This document shows, piece by piece, positions 1 to 6,506 of a stretch of 12,415 bases of DNA. Under the pieces are notes generated by a model that saw only the letters and a list, made by a program, of their open reading frames with translations, was not told where the DNA came from and made no database searches. The stretch is taken from assembly GCA_030620125.1 (NCBI GenBank), contig JAUXFI010000038.1:1-12415 (forward strand), written 5' to 3'. How positions within the stretch are numbered: position 1 is the first letter of the stretch; each line of letters opens with the position of its first letter. Origin of the DNA: Anaerolineae bacterium. GTDB lineage: Bacteria > Chloroflexota > Anaerolineae > B4-G1. The position numbers were made by a program, and so were the translations under genes.

Positions 1-1749
1 CAACATCCCCCCCACCCTATCCCTGGCCTCGTAGATGGTCACCTCGACGCCGTTCAGAGCCAGAAAGTATGCCGCGGCCAGCCCCGAGGGGCCGCTGCCG
101 ACCACTGCCACCGCCCCCACCCCCAGCCCCTCCCCCAACTTTGGGGGAGGGGAGCCCCCTTGAGACCCGCTCCCCTTTTCGGCGGCGAACCGCTTGAGTG
201 CCCGGATAGCCACCGGCTCGTCATAGTTGTTGCGGGTGCAGCGGGTCTGGCAGAGGTGAGTGCAGATGTAGCCGGTCACGCCGGGGAGGGGGTTGCGGGA
301 GAGAATGACCTCCAGCGCCCGCTCGTACTGCCCCTGAGAGATCAGCCAGGCGTACTCCGGCACGTCCTGAAGAACCGGACACCGCTCTACGCAAGGAGCA
401 GTGATGCAGTCAAAGAGACCCAACTCTGATGCGACCTTGGGCAGGCCATAAGGATGGTAACTCTTTTTGTATCGCGGGTCGTCCAGCGCATGGGCGGCCT
501 CTCGTTCCAGATTGGTCAACTTGTCCTGGGCCAGCTCCTCCAGGCTCGTCATCCCCAGAGCGCGCATGTTCGTTTCCAGATTCTCCAGGTATTGGAGAAA
601 ACGGGAGTAGCCGCCCGGTTTCAGGATGTCCGACACAGCGGTAACGGGTCGAGCGCCGGCAGCCAGAATAGCTGTCACGTTGAGCGCGTCCGCCCCGGCA
701 GAGAAAGAGACATTCAGATCCCCATTAAACTCCTGGGAGAGCTTGTGGAACAGGTTGATGGTGATCGGATAGAGAGCGCGCCCCGACATGTACATCTCGT
801 CGCCCGGGAGCGTGCCCTTGTGGTTGGCCATCGCCAGCGTGTTGCTCAATTTAACCCCAAAAGTCAGGCCTCGCTGTGCGGCAACACCCTTCAGCGTCTT
901 GATCAGCTTCACCGCCCGGCCGTACTGCAGGTCGTGCTCGAACACGCGGCCGGGGACGTGAACCTCCGTGAAGCCGAGATGGTCGTGGAGAATACGTTTC
1001 ACCTCATCCTGGCCCAGCAAGGTAGGGTTCAACTTGACCGTGGTGTGCAACCCCCTCTCCTCCAGCAGGTATTTGCCAATCTGCTCAATCTCGTCCGGTG
1101 GGCAGCCGTGCATGGTCGAAAGGGTGACGCTGTTCGTGATGCTGGAGGGTATCTCAATGTCGCCAAATTGCGGGAACTTTTTCCCCAAAAGCGCACGGAT
1201 TGCGGCGATCTCTGCGGACGCATCCGCCAGCCTGTCCATGAAACGGGTTATGGGCGGACTCTGGATCCCCTCCATATCGTAGCCGACGCTCAGGTTAAAG
1301 ATCGTCCCGCAAGGGCCACTGTTCTCGAAACCAAGGATACGGCGGAGAACGTGGATCAGCACCCAGGCCTTGACGTACTCGCTGGCAGACTGACCCAGCT
1401 TGAGCTCCTGGGACCATTCGACGTTGTACCCTTCATCCTCCATATCAATGCAGGGCCTGGGGATCTCCAGCTCGTCCATGATCTGCACGGTTTTCAGTTC
1501 GATGAACCGGCCCCCGGAGAGCCAGGCACACAAAATATTCTGCGTCAACTGAGTGTGGGGACCCGCCCCCGGCCCGATAGGAGTAGCCAGGTGATACCCA
1601 AAGAGATCGTCAGTGGCGTAAAGGCTGTCCTTCTTTGGGACATAAAAAAGAGAGCGATGGATCCCAAAGATGGACTGATTCTCCTCAAACTCTGTCAAGA
1701 TCCAGTCGAGAAGAACGTCAAAGGATTGCACTTTTATCATGTCAGACAC
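1..1749 (-). CDS. ygfK: YgfK-type Fe-S/FAD oxidoreductase (putative selenate reductase subunit), partial
   Basis: The first 583 codons are present; the gene runs off the left end of the window. The protein closely follows E. coli YgfK as I recall it: an N-terminal dihydroorotate dehydrogenase-like barrel (GPGAGPHTQL, FIELKTVQ and STMHGCPP motifs), then a Cys-rich iron-sulfur domain (C448, C453, C457 and C496, C500, C504), then a Rossmann FAD/NAD motif GSGPSG at 551-556, as in GltD and dihydropyrimidine dehydrogenase. The family lies in purine-catabolism and selenium-dependent molybdenum hydroxylase loci; its exact reaction is unsettled. I chose the GTG at 1747-1749: AAGGAG lies 5 nt upstream, and MSDMIKVQSFDVLL aligns residue for residue with the E. 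coli start MGDIMRPIPFEELL. An ATG three codons downstream is the alternative. It follows cheA after 13 bp. Residues about 526-545, between the Fe-S and Rossmann domains, are encoded by a palindromic repeat absent from E. coli YgfK. Confidence 0.9.
   Translation of the reverse strand, partial: MSDMIKVQSFDVLLDWILTEFEENQSIFGIHRSLFYVPKKDSLYATDDLFGYHLATPIGPGAGPHTQLTQNILCAWLSGGRFIELKTVQIMDELEIPRPCIDMEDEGYNVEWSQELKLGQSASEYVKAWVLIHVLRRILGFENSGPCGTIFNLSVGYDMEGIQSPPITRFMDRLADASAEIAAIRALLGKKFPQFGDIEIPSSITNSVTLSTMHGCPPDEIEQIGKYLLEERGLHTTVKLNPTLLGQDEVKRILHDHLGFTEVHVPGRVFEHDLQYGRAVKLIKTLKGVAAQRGLTFGVKLSNTLAMANHKGTLPGDEMYMSGRALYPITINLFHKLSQEFNGDLNVSFSAGADALNVTAILAAGARPVTAVSDILKPGGYSRFLQYLENLETNMRALGMTSLEELAQDKLTNLEREAAHALDDPRYKKSYHPYGLPKVASELGLFDCITAPCVERCPVLQDVPEYAWLISQGQYERALEVILSRNPLPGVTGYICTHLCQTRCTRNNYDEPVAIRALKRFAAEKGSGSQGGSPPPKLGEGLGVGAVAVVGSGPSGLAAAYFLALNGVEVTIYEARDRVGGML
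115..174. repeat. Palindromic repeat in frame within ygfK
   Basis: CCCCTCCCCCAA (127-138) and its exact reverse complement (141-152) form a 12-bp stem, with only CT between. The surrounding C/G-rich stretch encodes a Gly/Pro-rich linker (SQGGSPPPKLGEGLGVG) just before the Rossmann motif. The frame stays open through it. Confidence 0.8.
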
Positions 1750-1754
1750 ACTTT

Positions 1755-1760
1755 CTCCTT
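1755..1760 (-). promoter_or_regulatory. Shine-Dalgarno site deciding the ygfK start
   Basis: AAGGAG on the minus strand, 5 nt before GTG 1747-1749 and 14 nt before the ATG at 1738-1740. The spacing favours the GTG start. The site lies in the 13-bp gap after the cheA stop, so ygfK translation is probably linked to that of cheA. Confidence 0.7.
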
Positions 1761-1762
1761 TT

Positions 1763-3394
1763 TCACGCCCACAACCCCATCACATCCAAGATCAACACCG
1801 TCTGCCCCTCGCCCAGGATCGTCACTCCGGCCAGGCCAGGCGTGCCGCGCAGTGCGAGAGGCAGCGGTTTGACCACGATCTCCTCGTGGGCCAGCACGTC
1901 GTCCACCCGCAGCCCGACAGGCTGACCGTTGCGCCGCACGACCAGCGCGTGACGCGGCTGTGCGTCGCCGCCGGGGATGTGTAGCAGTTCACTCATCCTG
2001 CACAGGGGCAACACTCCGTGTCCCCCCCCCAGCCCCCCCTGTGAGGAGGGGAGTCCGTTCTCCAGACGCAGCAGTTCCCGGTCGCCGACGCGCTCTATCT
2101 GCGCCGGATCGAACTCGATGATGCGCTCCACGTGGGCCGTGGGCAGGGCGTACCGCTCGTCGCCCACGCTCACCAGCAAGGCCCGCACCAACGCCAGCAT
2201 TACCGGCAGTTGCAGGCGAAAGGTCGTACCCCGGTCCACCCGCGTCTCGATCTGCAGAGAGCCGCGCAGCACCTCCAACTGCTGCTTGACCACGTTCATC
2301 CCCACACCCCGCCCTGACACGGCAGTCACCTCTTCGCTCAACGAGAACCCGGGGTGGCAGACAAATTCCAAAACCTGAGCCTCGCTCATCTCCGCGACCT
2401 CTGCGGCGGTGACGAGACCCCGCTCCACGGCGACGGCCGCGATCCGCTGCGCATCCATACCCTGCCCATCGTCACTGACCTCGATGACCACCATACCCCG
2501 CTCCCGCCGCGCCGACAGCCACAGCGTGCCCGACGGCGGCTTGCCCGCCGCCTCTCGTTCGGCGGGCGTCTCCAACCCATGATCAATCGCGTTGCGCAGC
2601 AAGTGCACCAGCGGGTCGCCAAGCGCCTCCAACACCGCGCGGTCCAGTTCCACGTCCTCTCCCTGAATGACCAGTTGCGCTTCCTTGCCCTGCGCCTTGA
2701 GCAAATCCCGCACCATGCGCGGGAAACGGCCGAACACGTGGCCGACGGGAACCATGCGCATCCCCAACACGGCATCCCGCAACTGGGCCAGTAGACGCTC
2801 GTGAACCTCCAACGCATCGTTCAGCGGCGGCAGGTCGTAGCGCTGCCCCAGGCGGGTCAGCAGGCTGCGGTGGATGACCATCTCAGTAACCACGTCCAGC
2901 AGCGCGTCCAGGTGGCGCACGTCAACGCGGATCATCGTTGGGGAGGGAGTAGGGGGAAGGGACTTGTCACTTTCTACTTGCCACTTGTCACTTGCCACTT
3001 GCTCGTAGCCCTGCAGTTGCTCTAGCATAGACGTGATGTCGGCTTCTCCCGTGCCACCGGCGGCCACGTCGTTCACCAAGGCCTGGAGAATGTCAATGGC
3101 GGCAAACAGCAACTCTACCAACCCTGGCGACAGAACCCATTCGCCGTCTCGTACCTTGTGCAGCACGTCCTCGGCGGCGTGGGCCAGCATCGCCAGCGTG
3201 TCGTAGCCCATGGTGGCCGAGATGCCCTTGAGGGAGTGAGCGGCGCGGAATATGGCATCCAGCGCTTCGGTCTCGTCCGGGGTACGCTCAAGGGTGAGCA
3301 TACACTGGTTGAGCGTCTGCACGTACTCCTGGCCCTCGTCAATGAACAGGTCGCGGAACTGCGATAGGTCAATATCGGGAATAGCATCGGTCAT
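1763..3394 (-). CDS. cheA: Chemotaxis histidine kinase CheA, short form lacking P2
   Basis: 543 residues; CheA is commonly 650 or more. CheA autophosphorylates under control of receptors and CheW and passes phosphate to receivers. Domains: Hpt (P1) about 1-110 with phospho-accepting H53 in AAHSLKG; short linker about 111-153; P3 dimerisation about 154-215; HATPase (P4) with N-box HLLRNAIDHG (264-273), G1 DDGQGMD (308-314) and G2 GRGVGM (361-366); CheW-like P5 about 395-543. No P2 (CheY/CheB docking) domain is present; its place is held by a linker partly encoded by a 7-nt tandem repeat (residues about 131-144). A second repeat-like insertion, rich in Gly, sits in a P5 loop (about 446-461) and contains a run of nine G. 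The ATG overlaps the cheB stop (ATGA) and has AGGAAG 5 nt upstream. All catalytic boxes look intact, so the kinase should be active. Confidence 0.95.
   Translation of the reverse strand: MTDAIPDIDLSQFRDLFIDEGQEYVQTLNQCMLTLERTPDETEALDAIFRAAHSLKGISATMGYDTLAMLAHAAEDVLHKVRDGEWVLSPGLVELLFAAIDILQALVNDVAAGGTGEADITSMLEQLQGYEQVASDKWQVESDKSLPPTPSPTMIRVDVRHLDALLDVVTEMVIHRSLLTRLGQRYDLPPLNDALEVHERLLAQLRDAVLGMRMVPVGHVFGRFPRMVRDLLKAQGKEAQLVIQGEDVELDRAVLEALGDPLVHLLRNAIDHGLETPAEREAAGKPPSGTLWLSARRERGMVVIEVSDDGQGMDAQRIAAVAVERGLVTAAEVAEMSEAQVLEFVCHPGFSLSEEVTAVSGRGVGMNVVKQQLEVLRGSLQIETRVDRGTTFRLQLPVMLALVRALLVSVGDERYALPTAHVERIIEFDPAQIERVGDRELLRLENGLPSSQGGLGGGHGVLPLCRMSELLHIPGGDAQPRHALVVRRNGQPVGLRVDDVLAHEEIVVKPLPLALRGTPGLAGVTILGEGQTVLILDVMGLWA
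2015..2056. repeat. G-rich repeat-like insertion in frame within cheA P5
   Basis: On the plus strand nine C (2022-2030), AG, seven C (2033-2039), then GAGGAGGGGA. It encodes about 14 residues (GLPSSQGGLGGGHG) in a loop of the CheW-like domain. The composition resembles the other C/G-rich repeats here. Confidence 0.6.
2962..3003. repeat. Tandem heptamer array (ACTTGCC-type x6) in frame within cheA
   Basis: Six 7-nt units: ACTTGTC, ACTTTCT, ACTTGCC, ACTTGTC, ACTTGCC, ACTTGCT. The 42 bp equal 14 codons and encode EQVASDKWQVESDK, with a 7-residue period (SDKWQV/SDK), in the linker between the Hpt and dimerisation domains, where P2 would normally be. Confidence 0.85.
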
Positions 3395-4458
3395 GACAAC
3401 TTCCTTTCCTCCATCGCCGTGACGATGGCGCGTGGGATCTTGGACAGAGCCAGTACCCCGTCCACCACGCCGCGCTCAATGGCCGCCTTGGGCATACCAA
3501 AGATGACACTCGTTTCTTTGTCCTGGGCCAGCGTGAGGCCGCCCGCCGCCTTGATCTGCGCCAACCCCTCGGCCCCGTCGGCGCCCATGCCAGTCAGCAC
3601 GACCCCCATGCAACGTGGCCCGCTCACGCGGGCTACCGAGGCCATCAGTACATCAGCCGAAGGGCGGACAGAGTTCACCGGCGGCGTGTCCTGGAGACAA
3701 ATGACGGGCCGGCCATGCCCTTCTGCGACCGCCATGTGAATGCCCCCAGGCGCTACGTAGGCCGCTCCGGTCATCACCGCCTGCCCATCCCTGGCCTCCT
3801 CGACGTGCAACGGGCTATGCCGATCCAGCCGTTTGGCAAAGGAGGCGGTGAAGCCAGCCGGCATGTGCTGCACGACCAGCACGCTGGCCGGCAAATCGGC
3901 CGGCAGGCGGCTAAGGAGCTTGTGCAAAGCACGAGGCCCGCCCGTCGAAGCGCCAATGGCCAGCATCCACGGTCTCCCCCTCTCTTTCCCCCCCAATGGG
4001 GAGAATGAAGGAGGGAAAGGCACGAGCGGCCCCGTCTTGGTCGCTACTACCCGGTCGAGGTTGACCAGCGTGGCCAACTTGACCTTGCTGATCAGTTCGT
4101 CGCGCACCTTGTACAGATCAATCGAGACGGTGCCCGACGGCTTGGCCACAAACTCGACGGCCCCCAGTTCCAACGCCCGCACCGCCGCCGCCGCTTCCTT
4201 GACCCCGCTAAGCATGACGACAGGTGTCGGTGCGCATTGCATGATGCGTTGTAGCGCCTCCAGTCCATCCATCCGGGGCATCTCAATGTCCAACGTCACC
4301 ACGTCCGGCCGGATGGACTCCACCTTCTCGACTGCCTCGTAACCGTCGGCCGCAGTGGACACGACGCGGATACGCGGGTCGCTCTCCAACAGGCTGGTGA
4401 TGATGCGCCGCATGAGCGGCGAGTCGTCCACCACCAGCACGTCAATGGTCACGGTCAC
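3391..4458 (-). CDS. cheB: Chemotaxis protein-glutamate methylesterase CheB
   Basis: 355 residues, normal length. CheB removes methyl groups from receptor glutamates (and deamidates glutamines), activated by phosphorylation from CheA. The N-terminal receiver has acidic D11/D12, phospho-acceptor D57 in TLDIEMPRMDG and K106 in AKPS. The C-terminal esterase has the expected triad: S171 in GASTGGP, H198 in QHMP and D294 in GMGADGAEG. The start is GTG overlapping the cheW stop (GTGA), with GGAGGT 6 nt upstream. The interdomain linker (about 145-163, PFPPSFSPLGGKERG) is encoded by a C/G-rich repeat that can fold into a hairpin. Because CheB carries one of only two receivers in the window, it is one of the two likely phosphate targets of CheA. 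Confidence 0.96.
   Translation of the reverse strand: MTVTIDVLVVDDSPLMRRIITSLLESDPRIRVVSTAADGYEAVEKVESIRPDVVTLDIEMPRMDGLEALQRIMQCAPTPVVMLSGVKEAAAAVRALELGAVEFVAKPSGTVSIDLYKVRDELISKVKLATLVNLDRVVATKTGPLVPFPPSFSPLGGKERGRPWMLAIGASTGGPRALHKLLSRLPADLPASVLVVQHMPAGFTASFAKRLDRHSPLHVEEARDGQAVMTGAAYVAPGGIHMAVAEGHGRPVICLQDTPPVNSVRPSADVLMASVARVSGPRCMGVVLTGMGADGAEGLAQIKAAGGLTLAQDKETSVIFGMPKAAIERGVVDGVLALSKIPRAIVTAMEERKLS
3973..4026. repeat. C/G-rich hairpin repeat in frame within cheB linker
   Basis: CTTTCCC (3984-3990) pairs with GGGAAAG (4013-4019), and CCCC (3991-3994) with GGGG (3998-4001). The stretch encodes the linker between the receiver and methylesterase domains without breaking the frame. Confidence 0.7.
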
Positions 4459-4955
4459 GTCAATACCTCCACCTCCGCCACCTCCTCCACCGTCAGCACC
4501 CGGTTCAGGTCGAGCAGGATGATCAATCGCTCCTCACATTCATATTCGTGGTGTGCGACTCCGGCGAGATAGACGCCATTGACCTGGGCCACCATCTCCG
4601 GCGGCGGCTCAATGGCCTCGTCCGGCAGGCGCGAGATGCCAGCGACCGCGTCCACCAGCATGCCGATGGACTGCGTTTCGAGTTCCACGATCAGGACACG
4701 GGCCGCGTCGCCATATTCCTCCCCGCCAGACAGCGCCAGCCGCTTCTTGAGGTCCACGACAGGTACCGCCTGACCGTGGTAGTTGATCACGCCTTCCAAA
4801 AAGTGCGGCGCGCGCGGCACGCGGGTGATGGCCGTCAAGCGCACGATGCGCAGCACCTGTTTGATTGCGACGCCAAACTGCGTCTCCCCCAATCGAAAGA
4901 CTACGTATTGATCGCCCGTCGCTCTCCCGGTTCGTTCGATACCTATGTCATTCAT
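4455..4955 (-). CDS. cheW: Chemotaxis coupling protein CheW
   Basis: 166 residues, one CheW domain. CheW bridges receptor tips and the P5 domain of CheA in the signalling array. Family features: the opening strand YVVFRLGETQFGVAI, then RVPRAPHFLEGVINYHGQAVPVVDL, the most conserved part of CheW, and a closing hydrophobic segment LIILLDLNRVL. ATG start with AGGAG 9 nt upstream; that site (4965-4969) overlaps the stop codon of the upstream receptor gene, pointing to coupled translation. The stop overlaps the GTG of cheB. The MCP1-cheW-cheB-cheA order fits a compact chemosensory operon. Nothing unusual in the protein. Confidence 0.96.
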   Translation of the reverse strand: MNDIGIERTGRATGDQYVVFRLGETQFGVAIKQVLRIVRLTAITRVPRAPHFLEGVINYHGQAVPVVDLKKRLALSGGEEYGDAARVLIVELETQSIGMLVDAVAGISRLPDEAIEPPPEMVAQVNGVYLAGVAHHEYECEERLIILLDLNRVLTVEEVAEVEVLT

Positions 4956-4967
4956 CTGGTCTCACTC

Positions 4968-6380
4968 CTATCTTTCCAGCGTCTGCTGCAGACTGGCGGC
5001 CAGTACAGCCAGCACCTGGGCGGAGCCAGCCACCTGTTCAATTGAGGCTACCTGCTCCTCAATGGCAGTCGCGATCTCCTCGCTCGCCGCCGCGCTTTCC
5101 TCGGCCACGCTGGCCACCTCATTCACTGCTTCCACCACCACTTCTGTCGCTCGCTCCTGCTCTTCCGTCGCCGCCCCAACCTCCTCAGCCAGCGATACCG
5201 TGCGGGCCGCGCCTTCCTGTGCCTCCTCCATCGCCGCCAGCACCTCCCTCAGGCGCTCTCCGATCTCCGGGCTTAGCGCTGCGATCTCTCCCACCGAGGA
5301 CGCCGAGTGCTCCGCCAGCCGCCGCACCTCGTCGGCCACGACCGCGAAACCCGCGCCGTGCTCGCCAGCTCGCGCGGCCTCAATGGAGGCATTCAGCGCC
5401 AGCAGGTTGGTCCGGCCAGCGGTCTTTTCCACCAGCGTCACCACCCGCTTGATCTCGACCAGTTTGTCCCCAAGAGCCTTCACCACCTGAGCCGAGTTCT
5501 GCACCAGTGCCTGCGCCTGGGCCGAGGCGCAATTAGTCTGGCGGACGCTATTGGCGATCTGGAACGTGGCGGTCACCAGTTGAGCCATAGAGTAGGAAGC
5601 CTCCTCCGCCCGGTGGGCCTGCGATGCAGCACCCTGGCTCACCTGGCTGGCCGTCACGGCGATCTGTTCGGCAGCGGCGTTCATCTGCTCCATCGTGGCC
5701 GCCAACTGTTCGGCGGTGGGGGCCAAGCGGGCCGCCGCCTCTGCGATCTCGTCCAGCAGGGACTGGTTAGTGGCCAACTGCGCAGCCAACGCCTCGGCGT
5801 TCTTCTCCGACTGTCTCGTCGCCTGCATCATATCCCGCCCAAACAGCCAGGAAAGAGTAGCCAGTACATAGTTCATCAACAGCGGGATGCTGAGGTACAG
5901 CGCTTCGTTTCCCTCTGTCTCGGGCAAGTCGGCGGCGCTCCAGCCCCCGCTCAGGGCCACGACGCTCAACAGGAGCACGGCGATGGCCGTGGCCACGACA
6001 AAGGTACTGCGGGGCGTGAACAAGGCGCCGGCCGCGATGATAGCAGGGCACAGAATATAGGGAATGATGAGAAACATCATCGGCGCCACGCCCGGAACCA
6101 GGAGCATCCCGATGATGAGCACCACCCATCCGCCCAGAAACAGGATGGAGGCCAGGCGCAGTCGTCCCCACCGCGACAGACCGTAGCACAGGGCCAGCCC
6201 CAGCAGCAACACGCTCTCGGCGCCAATGATCATAGGCGAGAGAGAACGCACCAGCGCGACAATCAGGCCCACGGCGACGAATGTACCAAAAGCGGCAAGT
6301 AGGATATGCAGCAAGCACGTCTTGCGCTGGTATTCCGTTTGCTCGTAGGTTCGGACTGGCAAGTGTGATACGTGAGTCAT
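4968..6380 (-). CDS. Chemoreceptor (MCP) with six-helix membrane input, no HAMP
   Basis: 470 residues. The N-terminal 184 residues form about six hydrophobic helices (roughly 22-44, 48-66, 74-95, 99-119, 125-144, 161-181) with short loops and no large periplasmic domain, so the signal is probably sensed in or near the membrane. The chain then passes directly into a cytoplasmic signalling coiled coil without a recognisable HAMP. The hairpin tip [18 protein letters not shown] and following [15 protein letters not shown] are typical of methyl-accepting proteins. The position that is usually Gln in the tip (xQTNLLAL) is R323 here (AGRTNLLAL); the neighbouring receptor keeps Gln. The protein ends at the end of the coil, without a CheR-tethering NWETF-type pentapeptide. 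AGGAGG lies 4 nt before the ATG. The signalling half is very similar to that of the next receptor, so the two are probably paralogues with swapped inputs. Confidence 0.93.
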   Translation of the reverse strand: MTHVSHLPVRTYEQTEYQRKTCLLHILLAAFGTFVAVGLIVALVRSLSPMIIGAESVLLLGLALCYGLSRWGRLRLASILFLGGWVVLIIGMLLVPGVAPMMFLIIPYILCPAIIAAGALFTPRSTFVVATAIAVLLLSVVALSGGWSAADLPETEGNEALYLSIPLLMNYVLATLSWLFGRDMMQATRQSEKNAEALAAQLATNQSLLDEIAEAAARLAPTAEQLAATMEQMNAAAEQIAVTASQVSQGAASQAHRAEEASYSMAQLVTATFQIANSVRQTNCASAQAQALVQNSAQVVKALGDKLVEIKRVVTLVEKTAGRTNLLALNASIEAARAGEHGAGFAVVADEVRRLAEHSASSVGEIAALSPEIGERLREVLAAMEEAQEGAARTVSLAEEVGAATEEQERATEVVVEAVNEVASVAEESAAASEEIATAIEEQVASIEQVAGSAQVLAVLAASLQQTLER

Positions 6381-6439
6381 TTTTCCTCCTCATCATCGTG
6401 TATTTCCATCATCCGAGGTTCTCTTCCCGCCTTCGGCAA

Positions 6440-6489
6440 GGTCTCCCGACCGCCGCCGCTCAAGGCTCGGTCGGAGACCCTCGCCCAAC
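6440..6489. repeat. Dispersed repeat with hairpin, between the two receptor genes
   Basis: GGTCTCCCGACCG (6440-6452) pairs with CGGTCGGAGACC (6468-6479), one bulged base, across a 15-nt loop. The right part (6464-6489, GGCTCGG...CGCCCAAC) recurs at 10920-10944 with one substitution and one deletion. No T-tract follows on either strand, so I do not call it an intrinsic terminator. It lies in the 126-bp gap between the MCP2 stop and MCP1 start; apart from this repeat and the MCP1 Shine-Dalgarno site I see nothing else there. Confidence 0.6.
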
Positions 6490-6506
6490 AGACATCTCAA
6501 AGCAAC

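Noticed and set aside
454..1872. Long open frame on the plus strand (472 codons)
   Set aside because: It lies antisense to ygfK and the end of cheA, whose minus-strand translations match known families throughout. High GC leaves antisense frames open.
2962..3003. Short regular repeats considered as a CRISPR array
   Set aside because: The units are 7 nt, contiguous, without spacers, and translated within cheA.
1763..3394. CheA considered truncated or frameshifted because it is short
   Set aside because: Hpt, dimerisation, ATPase and CheW-like domains are all present in one frame with intact motifs; only P2 is missing, as in some natural CheA proteins.
5307..6302. Plus-strand open frame of 331 codons
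   Set aside because: It is antisense to MCP1, rich in His, Gln and Arg, with no recognisable domain.
6440..6479. Hairpin considered as an intrinsic terminator between the receptor genes
   Set aside because: No T-tract follows on either strand, and a partial copy elsewhere indicates a dispersed repeat.
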